Assembly (NCBI GenBank): GCA_036567205.1
Contig: DATCVA010000300.1
Span: 1-5,235 of the forward strand
Direction of reading: 5' to 3'
DNA from: DATCVA01 sp036567205
Lineage (GTDB): Bacteria; Pseudomonadota; Gammaproteobacteria; Burkholderiales; Burkholderiaceae_B
Length of the DNA: 5,235 bases
The notes under the pieces were generated by a model. It searched no databases. It was not told the DNA's origin and saw only the letters and a program-made list of their open reading frames with translations. Positions 1 to 5,235 of the stretch are shown in pieces. A program made the position numbers and the translations under genes. Numbering within the stretch: the first letter of the stretch is position 1; every line of letters begins with the position of its first letter.

Positions 1-552
1 CACGTCCTGTATACGCTCGGCGCCCAGTTCGGCCAGCCGGGCATCGATATTTTGGGCAATGCCGCAAAATAATGGATAGCTGGAGTCGCCTAACCCAAGA
101 ACAGCGTATTTTAATTGCGGTAATTTCGGGGCGCGGCGGCTGTTCAGGAACTCGACAAAAGCAATGGAGTCATCCGGTGGTTCGCCGTCGCCTTGCGTGC
201 TCATGACAACGTACAGCAACTGTTCGTCTTTGAGTTCGCGGGTTACATAGCGGTCAGCTCTGATTAAACGGGTAGAGAGGCCCAGGGCGCCGGTGCGTTC
301 GGCAAACGACTCGGCCAGTCGTTTCGCGTTGCCGGTTTGGCTGCCGTAGACAATAGTAAGCTGTTTAGCTGCATCGCTGCGTGCCACCGCCGCTACGACA
401 GCCGGCGTGCCGGGAGTGTGCGCGACCTGCTTACTTTGCGCCATGCCTGCAAAATACCCTGATAGCCAGCTAAGGGTATGAGGATCGAGACCCTCGGCCA
501 GCTCGGCTACAAGAGTTTGTTTTGCTTCGGGAAGATAAGATGGGGCCAACAT
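1..552 (-). CDS. cysJ: NADPH-sulfite reductase flavoprotein (alpha) subunit, N-terminal part; runs off the window
   Basis: The 184 visible residues begin CysJ, the FAD/FMN diflavin reductase that passes electrons from NADPH to the sulfite reductase hemoprotein (CysI) in cytoplasmic assimilatory sulfate reduction. Residues 1-64 form the CysJ-type leader, including LSWLSGYFAGM (28-37 region), which resembles the E. coli segment LAWVSGYFWG. The flavodoxin domain starts near residue 65: the FMN phosphate loop YGSQTGNAK is at 69-77, the STQGDGEPP loop at 118-126, and LGLGDSSYPLFC at 152-163. The FAD/NADPH reductase half lies beyond base 1; the family is about 600 residues. The ATG at 552 is the only ATG/GTG/TTG after an in-frame TAG 36 bases upstream. 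A weak GAG Shine-Dalgarno-like triplet sits 7-9 bases before it. No hemoprotein gene is visible, so whether cysI is adjacent is unknown. A CysJ-like flavoprotein used with another partner is possible, but the N-terminal leader argues for true CysJ. Confidence 0.9.
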   Translation of the reverse strand, partial: MLAPSYLPEAKQTLVAELAEGLDPHTLSWLSGYFAGMAQSKQVAHTPGTPAVVAAVARSDAAKQLTIVYGSQTGNAKRLAESFAERTGALGLSTRLIRADRYVTRELKDEQLLYVVMSTQGDGEPPDDSIAFVEFLNSRRAPKLPQLKYAVLGLGDSSYPLFCGIAQNIDARLAELGAERIQDV

Positions 553-582
553 GCCGTGCTCACAGAAACTAGACGAATGTCC

Positions 583-611
583 ATTCTAGGGAGCTTCCAC
601 TTATAAGCGAA
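583..611 (-). promoter_or_regulatory. Candidate cysJ promoter, weak -35
   Basis: On the minus strand a TAGAAT hexamer (583-588) lies 30 bases before the cysJ ATG. With a 17-bp spacer the -35 position would be TTCGCT (606-611), which matches TTGACA poorly. The same nine bases CTAGAATGG also occur upstream of mutS. A good -10 with a poor -35 overlapping the CTTATAAG palindrome is what an activator-dependent sulfur-assimilation promoter would look like. The hexamers are seen; the promoter role is inferred. Confidence 0.4.
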
Positions 612-652
612 CGACAAGATTATTATTTTCTTATGCGCTATTTGCTTATAAG
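600..652. promoter_or_regulatory. Paired CTTATAAGC palindromes, candidate LysR-type (CysB-like) operator for cysJ
   Basis: The 8-bp perfect palindrome CTTATAAG occurs at 600-607 and 645-652. Each is followed inward by GC, so the outer 16-base arms (600-615 and 637-652) form an imperfect inverted repeat matching at about 12 of 16 positions. The interior is AT-rich, with TTATTATTTTCTTATGCG at 620-637, giving a partial third copy (CTTATGC) at 630-636. The block ends about 12 bp upstream of the TAGAAT hexamer. CysB, the LysR-type activator of cys genes, binds AT-rich sites with TTAT/ATAA half-sites just upstream of the promoter, so the position fits. Which protein binds is inferred; another LysR-type regulator is possible. 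Confidence 0.4.
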
Positions 653-676
653 TCGTGTTCGGCCCATACCGTGCTG

Positions 677-1867
677 CTATTCGAGGTAATGCAGCCAGCC
701 CTCGTGCAACCAGTCTGTCAAGGTTTGGCGCTCATCCGGTTTTAGCTTGCCTGCCAGCGCTTCATCGCATGCCAGGCGCCTGGCGTCGGCCAGTTTACGT
801 AGTCGTTTTGTTGCGCGAATGCCGGCGACTTCGCCATTAATAAAGAGCTCTTTGTTCCGGTACATAAGCCGCGTGCAACGGTCTAGAACCAGCGTGCCGC
901 CCACTGGAAGCCGGGTCGATAAATCAAGGTCTTCGCTTGACGGTTCGAAATACGCGGCGGGCGACGGCTCGGTAAGCCATTGCCCCAGGAAACGCGCTGC
1001 AAGGGCCTCGTCGAACCGGACTTTTTTAACTGCTTTAAGCGCTGCGTCAAGTAGTGTGTCGGGCAAGCGCGCGGGATTGGCGGTTGCGTCGATGCCACTG
1101 TCTTTAAACGTGCCTGCGAGCTGCGCAACTGGCAAGGGCGGAGTGGCGTATAGGCCGCTGTCCTCGCCAACGCTGGCCATGACCTGATCGCCTGCGGCAT
1201 CCAGTACTCCACGGGCGAGCGTGGCCAGGCTGGGTGCGCGAAAACCAATCGAAATGGTCATGCACTCGCCTTGGGCGATGCCATCGTGAGCAACATGGGG
1301 AGGCAAATAGAGCATATCGCCCGGTTCCAGAAGGTATTCTTCCTCGGCCTGGAAATTTTTCAGTATTTTGAGAGGCAAGCCAGGTTCGAGAGTCAGGTCT
1401 TCCTGGCAACTAATACGCCAGCGGCGCTGGCCATGGGCCTGCAGCAGAAATACATCATAGCTGTCAAAGTGCGGTCCGACGCCGCCTCCATCGGTGGCGA
1501 TGCTAATCATGGCGTCATCCAGCCGTGCTTCTGAAATAAAGCGGAATTGATGCATTAACGCTGCGGTCGCATCGTCGTGTACATCGACACTTTGCGCCAG
1601 CAAAGTCCAGTTGGGTTGCTTTGCGGCCGGCAGGCGGGAAAAGGGCCCGGACTTCATTTTCCAGCCGGTTGAGTCTTGCCATATCAGGCGCGATTCGACT
1701 TCTTCACGCTTGACCAGCTTTTTTATATCGGCAATTGACAAGCCTGGCCGGAAGTCGGGTATGGCCTGGCGAATGAGCAGCGGCTTGCGCTGCCAGTAAT
1801 CCCGCATAAACGCGTGTGGCGTGAGGCCGCCTAAAAGGGGAAGGGGCTGGTCAAGTTCGATGGTCAT
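677..1867 (-). CDS. roxA: JmjC/cupin ribosomal protein uL16 arginine 3-hydroxylase (YcfD/RoxA family)
   Basis: This 396-residue cytoplasmic protein belongs to the Fe(II)/2-oxoglutarate ribosomal oxygenases. E. coli YcfD hydroxylates an arginine of ribosomal protein L16. Family signatures are clear: EVESRLIWQD (56-65), SGPF (73-76), MISIATDGGGVGPHFDSYDVFLLQ (starting at 120), RRW (148-150), LEPGDMLYLPP (180-190) and SIGFRAPS (206-213). The predicted iron ligands are all present: H133 and D135 (HxD), and H194 in HVAHDG. The C-terminal 170 residues match the family's dimerisation helices plus winged-helix-like tail (GTLVLDR near 324, LFINGEVAG near 341). It is slightly longer than E. coli YcfD (373). 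The ATG overlaps the mutS TGA as ATGA, with GGA 7-9 bases upstream, which fixes the start and suggests translational coupling. The L16 substrate is inferred from the family; a MINA53/NO66-type L27a role is eukaryotic and unlikely. Confidence 0.9.
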   Translation of the reverse strand: MTIELDQPLPLLGGLTPHAFMRDYWQRKPLLIRQAIPDFRPGLSIADIKKLVKREEVESRLIWQDSTGWKMKSGPFSRLPAAKQPNWTLLAQSVDVHDDATAALMHQFRFISEARLDDAMISIATDGGGVGPHFDSYDVFLLQAHGQRRWRISCQEDLTLEPGLPLKILKNFQAEEEYLLEPGDMLYLPPHVAHDGIAQGECMTISIGFRAPSLATLARGVLDAAGDQVMASVGEDSGLYATPPLPVAQLAGTFKDSGIDATANPARLPDTLLDAALKAVKKVRFDEALAARFLGQWLTEPSPAAYFEPSSEDLDLSTRLPVGGTLVLDRCTRLMYRNKELFINGEVAGIRATKRLRKLADARRLACDEALAGKLKPDERQTLTDWLHEGWLHYLE

Positions 1868-4599
1868 AGGTGGTCCGCACGTAAACGGTACAAAATATCC
1901 AGGGCCTCACGCGGGGTGAGTTGATCCGGATCGATACTGGAAAGGTCGGATTTCAGGGCGCTGTCGTTAATCGGAACCGTTAGCCCAGGGCTTTGAGCTT
2001 CAGTGTAAAGGTTGGGTTGGTCAGTGGCGTTGTCATCAGCCTCGTCACTTTGAGGACCTGAAAACAAATCCAGTTGAGGGGTGGGCGCGCCCTGGGCTTC
2101 AAGCCGTGAAAGTTCGCGACTGGCATGGCGAATGACAGCAGGCGGTATCCCGGCGCGTTGCGCCACCTGAATTCCATAACTGCGGCTGGCCGGACCCGGC
2201 TTTACTTCATGCAGGAAAACAATGCCCGAAGGCGATTCGGCAGCTGCCAGATGTACGTTGGCGGCACAAGGGGCTTCGTTGGGCAACCGTGTAATTTCGA
2301 AGTAGTGCGTGGCAAATAAAGTAAGCGCCTGATTGTGCGTTAGCAGTCGATGGGCAATCGACCACGCCAGGGCCAGGCCATCGTACGTCGAGGTGCCGCG
2401 TCCGATTTCATCCATCAGCACCAGGCTTTCCGGCGTGCTGGCTGCCAAAATAGCGGCGGCCTCGATCATTTCCATCATGAAGGTGGAGCGCCCGCCCGCC
2501 AGGTCGTCGGCTGCGCCGATACGCGTGAAAATTCGGTCGAGCTGTCCGATTTGTGCATTTTGGGCCGGCACAAAGCTGCCAATACGCGCTAGCAGGGCAA
2601 TCAGGGCAATTTGGCGCATGTAGGTGGATTTACCCCCCATATTCGGCCCTGTAATTAGCAGCATGCGGCGTTGTGCAGTCAGGTCGCAGTCATTCGGAGT
2701 GAAGCGTTCGATGCTGTGCTCAACAACGGGGTGCCGCCCTGACTCGATAATAATTTCACTGCGCTCGGAGAGCTCGGGCGCGACCCAGTTATTTTGTTGC
2801 GCATGCTCGGCCAATGCGGCCAATGCGTCGATTTCGGCCAGCGCCGCTGCGCAGATGGATAAAGCCGTGGCATGGGGGGCCAGTTGGTCCAGCAAATTTT
2901 CGAACAGCCATTTTTCTCGAGACAGACTGCGGTCTTTGGCAGACAGAATTTTATCTTCCCAGGTTTTGAGCTCGGGTGTGATATAGCGTTCGGCATTTTT
3001 TAATGTTTGGCGCCGCCGGTAGTCGGCCGGCACTTTATCGGCCTGGCCGCGCGACACCTCAATGTAAAAGCCATGTACACGGTTAAATTCGACCCGTAAG
3101 GTTGTAATGCCGGTGCGTTCGCGCTCGCGAGCTTCCAGTTCCAGCAAAAATTCGCCGCTGTCACTGGCCAGGCGGCGCAGCTCATCGAGTTCAGTGTCGT
3201 AGCCTGTTGCAATCACTCCGCCATCGCGTATTAACAAGGCGGGCTCGGGGTCGATGGCGGTATGCAGCAACGAGGTCAATTCCGGCGGCACTGCCAGGTG
3301 CCGTGCAAACTGGGCAAGCTTCGGCGTTGGGTTGAAGGCTTGTGAAATATGGTCCGCTACTGTCGGCAGCAGAGCCAGCGCTTCGCGCAGACTGGCCAGT
3401 TCGCGCGGCCGTACCGATCGCAGGGCGATGCGCGTGGCGATGCGTTCAATATCGGGATAGCGATTCAGCGCCTGCCTCAGGATATCGAGCGGGGGGACGG
3501 GATTAAGCGTTTCGTTGGCCGAGGACGCTGATAAAAAAGCTGAAATTACTTGCTGCCGCTCGAGTACCGGCGTATTTTCACGCAGGGGGTGATGCAGCCA
3601 GCGACGCAGCCAGCGACTGCCCATAGGGGTCTGGCAATGATCCAGCGTCGAAAACAAGGTCGGGCTTTCTTCTCCGCTTAATGTCTCGGTAAGCTCCAGG
3701 TTTTTTCGCGTAACGGGGTCTAGCACGACGTACTCGCTGGCCCGATCAACGCGTATCGATTGAATATGCGTAAGCGTTTGCGTTTGTGTGCGGCCGACAT
3801 AACGTAATAGCGCACCGGCGGCGCATGTAGCGACAGGCAGTTCGGCCAAACCGAAGCTGGCCAGCGAATCGACGGCGAAATGTTTATGTAAAACATCGCG
3901 AGCACCGTCAGCTTCGAAGTGCCAATCGGGAATAAGGCTGACCGAAATATCGTTATTAGGTTGAATGCGCTTGCTTTCGGCGCATACCAGTTCGGCGGGA
4001 GCGACGCGGTGCAATTCGGACTCGAGCATGTCCGGCGTGCATTCGGTGACCATGAATTCGCCATTGGCCAGATTCATCCAGGCCAGCCCGGCCCGCTCAA
4101 CCCGGTTAACTTTACCGCTCCAGACAGCGGCAATCAGGCGATCGGCTTTGGCCGGCAGTAATGCGTCGTCGGTTAATGTTCCGGGGGTAACGATGCGAAC
4201 GATTTGGCGTTCGACCGGGCCTTTGCTGGCAGCCGGATCGCCGATCTGCTCGCAAATGGCGACCGACTCGCCCAAAGCCACCAGACGCGCCAAATAGCCT
4301 TCCATGGCGTGAAAAGGCACTCCAGCCATTGGGATGGGCGAGCCGTTCGACGTTCCGCGCTTGGTCAGCGTCAGGTTCAGCAGACGCGCGACGCGTTCAG
4401 CATCGCTATAGAACATTTCGTAAAAATCGCCCATGCGATAAAACAATAAATGCGCCCCCGCTTCAGCTTTGAGGCGTAAATATTGCTGCATCATGGGGGT
4501 GTGGGAAGAAATGTTAAGCTCTGAAAGCGCAGGGTTTTCGGGCGCTTTGTCGCATATCTGCTCGCTTTTCGTCTGTTTTCGTGTGTGTGCCGTTTGCAT
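1864..4599 (-). CDS. mutS: DNA mismatch repair protein MutS
   Basis: MutS binds base mismatches and small loops as a dimer and recruits MutL to start methyl-directed or nick-directed repair. At 911 residues it is longer than E. coli MutS (853). Domains, by comparison with E. coli: mismatch recognition about 24-138, with the wedge F59-Y60-E61 in GDFYEMF; connector about 151-289; lever/core about 290-466 and 527-590; clamp about 467-526; ATPase about 615-795; helix-turn-helix dimerisation about 800-835. ATPase motifs are intact: Walker A GPNMGGKST (651-659), signature STFMMEM (705-711), Walker B LVLMDEIGRG (726-735) and H765 in ATHYF. A beta-clamp-binding pentapeptide QLDLF is at 842-846, then an acidic linker of about 40 residues, then the tetramerisation tail DPDQLTPREALDILYRLR (890-907). 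The start adds about 23 residues before the conserved HTPMMQQYLRLK. No ATG/GTG/TTG lies between codon 1 and M36, and starting at M36 would cut the recognition domain, so 4599 is favoured despite a weak ribosome-binding site. Confidence 0.97.
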   Translation of the reverse strand: MQTAHTRKQTKSEQICDKAPENPALSELNISSHTPMMQQYLRLKAEAGAHLLFYRMGDFYEMFYSDAERVARLLNLTLTKRGTSNGSPIPMAGVPFHAMEGYLARLVALGESVAICEQIGDPAASKGPVERQIVRIVTPGTLTDDALLPAKADRLIAAVWSGKVNRVERAGLAWMNLANGEFMVTECTPDMLESELHRVAPAELVCAESKRIQPNNDISVSLIPDWHFEADGARDVLHKHFAVDSLASFGLAELPVATCAAGALLRYVGRTQTQTLTHIQSIRVDRASEYVVLDPVTRKNLELTETLSGEESPTLFSTLDHCQTPMGSRWLRRWLHHPLRENTPVLERQQVISAFLSASSANETLNPVPPLDILRQALNRYPDIERIATRIALRSVRPRELASLREALALLPTVADHISQAFNPTPKLAQFARHLAVPPELTSLLHTAIDPEPALLIRDGGVIATGYDTELDELRRLASDSGEFLLELEARERERTGITTLRVEFNRVHGFYIEVSRGQADKVPADYRRRQTLKNAERYITPELKTWEDKILSAKDRSLSREKWLFENLLDQLAPHATALSICAAALAEIDALAALAEHAQQNNWVAPELSERSEIIIESGRHPVVEHSIERFTPNDCDLTAQRRMLLITGPNMGGKSTYMRQIALIALLARIGSFVPAQNAQIGQLDRIFTRIGAADDLAGGRSTFMMEMIEAAAILAASTPESLVLMDEIGRGTSTYDGLALAWSIAHRLLTHNQALTLFATHYFEITRLPNEAPCAANVHLAAAESPSGIVFLHEVKPGPASRSYGIQVAQRAGIPPAVIRHASRELSRLEAQGAPTPQLDLFSGPQSDEADDNATDQPNLYTEAQSPGLTVPINDSALKSDLSSIDPDQLTPREALDILYRLRADHL

Positions 4600-4609
4600 T
4601 GTTTTGCTA

Positions 4610-4638
4610 TCTACACCTATCTAAATCCGTCTACACCT
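4610..4638 (-). repeat. Direct repeat AGGTGTAGA x2, 20-bp spacing, in the mutS leader
   Basis: AGGTGTAGA (minus strand) occurs at 4630-4638 and again at 4610-4618, exactly 20 bp apart, or about two helical turns. The downstream copy supplies the only AGG-like Shine-Dalgarno match before the mutS ATG, but it is about 17 bases away and so poorly placed. It could be a protein-binding direct repeat or a local duplication of leader sequence; nothing visible decides between these. Confidence 0.5.
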
Positions 4639-4641
4639 GCC

Positions 4642-4647
4642 ATTCTA
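4642..4647 (-). promoter_or_regulatory. Candidate mutS -10 element (TAGAAT)
   Basis: TAGAAT lies 42 bases upstream of the mutS ATG, inside CTAGAATGG, the same nine bases found before cysJ. No good -35 is seen at 16-18 bp: that stretch is A-rich (AAAAAC or CAAAAA), and TTCAAA sits at a 20-bp spacing. Transcription from here would give a 5' leader of roughly 35 bases containing the AGGTGTAGA repeats. The promoter function is inferred. Confidence 0.35.
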
Positions 4648-4688
4648 GCGTAGGTTTTTTTGTGGTTTTTGAAAACCTACGCTGGAAT
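4642..4688. repeat. 17-bp near-perfect inverted repeat with 13-base spacer upstream of mutS
   Basis: The arms are 4642-4658 and 4672-4688; both read AAAACCTACGCT(A/G)GAAT on opposite strands. They differ at one base, which is a G-T wobble if folded. The 13-base spacer (4659-4671) is T-rich. No U-run follows either arm on either strand, so it is not a textbook intrinsic terminator. The left arm contains the candidate mutS TAGAAT and the right arm contains TGGAAT facing the opposite way. The repeat may be an operator, a pair of divergent promoter copies, or a processed hairpin at the transcript start. It may also be a leftover of a small mobile repeat. Confidence 0.75.
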
Positions 4689-4992
4689 CGGGATGCGATT
4701 CGACACACGGGCAGCCAAAATACTGGTACCAAAACATCACATTACCATTGATGGGCACCCTGGGTTGCGCTTGGGGGCGTCTTTTAGAATATTCGGCACA
4801 CTGGTGTAGTGCATGCCATCCGGGAAAAAAAGTAAGGCACGTCGGTACTACCAGAAGACAGGCGGCCATTAACATAGGGAAAAGCATCTGCCTAGGTGAG
4901 CGGCTTGTCTGCGTTACGCTGGGCGGTACTAAGATTCATTGAATGAAATGTCTTTCCAGTGACCTTGTGAGTATTTGAAGCATCACGCTCGC
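4689..4992. other. Non-coding or degenerate spacer upstream of mutS
   Basis: About 300 bases with no gene I can support. Short open frames exist on both strands but lack family resemblance and credible ribosome-binding sites. An 80-codon minus-strand frame (4645-4887) starts with a hydrophobic stretch (MLMAACLLVVPTCLTFFPG) and ends inside the mutS inverted repeat. A 34-codon minus-strand frame (4892-4996) begins MSERDASNTH. An 8-base word CGGTACTA occurs at 4843-4850 and 4924-4931. No tRNA, riboswitch or terminator was recognised. Lying between a decayed transposase and mutS, this may be further eroded mobile-element DNA, but that is inference. Confidence 0.4.
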
Positions 4993-5235
4993 TCATTTGA
5001 CCAACGGTAACCCCAGGCGATGTGCTAAATCAGTGCTCACCACGAAGGGCCTTCGGCACACCGGCCGCAGCCCTTTGCAACCCACTCGGCACCAACGATC
5101 TCGCCTTGTAGGCGCAGAGCCTGCACAACAATGCAAGCGCGCATGCGGCGGCTGGCCTGATAGATAGCCGCCACCTTCGCGTCCAAATCTTGGTTGACCA
5201 ACTCTTTGGCAGTGGGCGGGCGAGTCCGCCCACTG
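4993..5235 (-). pseudogene. Decayed fragment of an IS3-family OrfB (DDE) transposase
   Basis: Two minus-strand frames together read like the part of IS3-family OrfB just before the catalytic integrase core. The frame ending at the TGA at 5037-5039 gives RPPTAKELVNQDLDAKVAAIY, then ASR, then VVQALRLQGEIVG and VAK, resembling the HTH_21 segment (I..I...S...YG.RRI...L...G..V...RV.RLM). Its usual Tyr-Gly is replaced by RMRAC. About 5070-5075 the match shifts to the neighbouring frame, which reads GLRPVCRRPFVVSTDLAHRL and ends at a TGA at 4993-4995. That matches the GLRPV(W/C)KR.FV.TTD..H.LP stretch that follows in this family. The RLM-containing link between the two is missing, so there is a deletion plus a frameshift. 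No DDE core follows and no terminal inverted repeat is visible. The upstream part lies beyond 5235. It cannot be functional here. The group within IS3 is not determined. Confidence 0.6.
5210..5235. repeat. GC-rich 10-bp perfect inverted repeat at the window edge
   Basis: CAGTGGGCGG at 5210-5219 is perfectly complemented by CCGCCCACTG at 5226-5235, with a 6-base loop (GCGAGT). It falls inside the transposase remnant, where it encodes the Gly-Arg-rich stretch GRTRPP. No T-run follows on the minus strand, and the plus-strand flank is outside the window, so a plus-strand terminator cannot be judged. It may simply be GC-rich coding sequence. Confidence 0.6.

Noticed and set aside
553..676. Intrinsic terminator after roxA
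   Set aside because: The CTTATAAGC inverted repeat is AT-rich with a long spacer, and no hairpin followed by a T-run was found in the minus-strand direction.
747..1187. 146-codon plus-strand frame opposite roxA
   Set aside because: Low-complexity Ser/Arg/Ala composition typical of the antisense of a GC-rich gene; roxA on the other strand is unambiguous.
2333..2986. Long plus-strand frames opposite the MutS ATPase region
   Set aside because: They are antisense shadows; the minus strand carries intact Walker A, Walker B and signature motifs.
4642..4688. Intrinsic terminator upstream of mutS
   Set aside because: The stem is strong but no T-run follows it on either strand, and there is no intact gene whose end it would serve.
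4645..4887. 80-codon minus-strand frame with a hydrophobic, lipoprotein-like start (MLMAAC)
   Set aside because: There is no basic residue before the hydrophobic stretch, the lipobox fit is poor, the remaining sequence has no domain-like pattern, and it ends inside the mutS inverted repeat. Treated as chance.
4843..4931. CGGTACTA repeated at 4843 and 4924
   Set aside because: Only 8 bases, two copies and no extended similarity around them; plausible by chance.
4748..4942. 64-codon plus-strand frame in the spacer
   Set aside because: No Shine-Dalgarno sequence or recognisable motif, and it opposes another equally unconvincing frame.
1..5235. Novel defence, CRISPR or secondary-metabolite system
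   Set aside because: The coding DNA is accounted for by mutS, roxA, cysJ and a transposase relic; no repeats with regular spacers or extra gene families were seen.

Overview
The window looks like chromosomal housekeeping DNA from a betaproteobacterium. Burkholderiales, and perhaps Alcaligenaceae, is my best guess; it rests on how the three proteins read and on the moderately high GC, not on any search. All three recognisable intact reading frames lie on the minus strand, so transcription runs from right to left.

Layout, in the direction of transcription. The right edge (about 4993-5235) holds a decayed fragment of an IS3-family OrfB transposase, split over two reading frames. Next is about 300 bases (4689-4992) with no gene I can support. 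The mutS leader (4600-4688) contains a 17-bp near-perfect inverted repeat, a TAGAAT -10-like hexamer and a 20-bp-spaced direct repeat. mutS (4599 to 1864) encodes a complete DNA mismatch-recognition ATPase. Its stop codon overlaps the start of roxA (1867 to 677) in an ATGA arrangement; roxA encodes a JmjC/cupin ribosomal-protein hydroxylase. A 124-base gap (553-676) carries two CTTATAAGC palindromes in an inverted array and a second TAGAAT. The window ends inside cysJ (552 to 1), the flavoprotein subunit of NADPH-sulfite reductase, of which only the N-terminal linker and most of the flavodoxin domain are present.

How the genes relate. mutS and roxA almost certainly share a transcript and are probably translationally coupled. 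They join mismatch repair with an oxygen- and 2-oxoglutarate-dependent ribosome modification that has no obvious mechanistic link to it. cysJ appears to start a separate sulfur-assimilation unit with its own, probably activator-dependent, promoter. I see no convincing intrinsic terminator between roxA and cysJ, so some readthrough is possible.

I found no CRISPR array, tRNA, rRNA or defence system. The coding content is well-known families; the points of interest are in the two intergenic regions and the transposase remnant. Claims about promoters and operators are inference from motifs read by eye.
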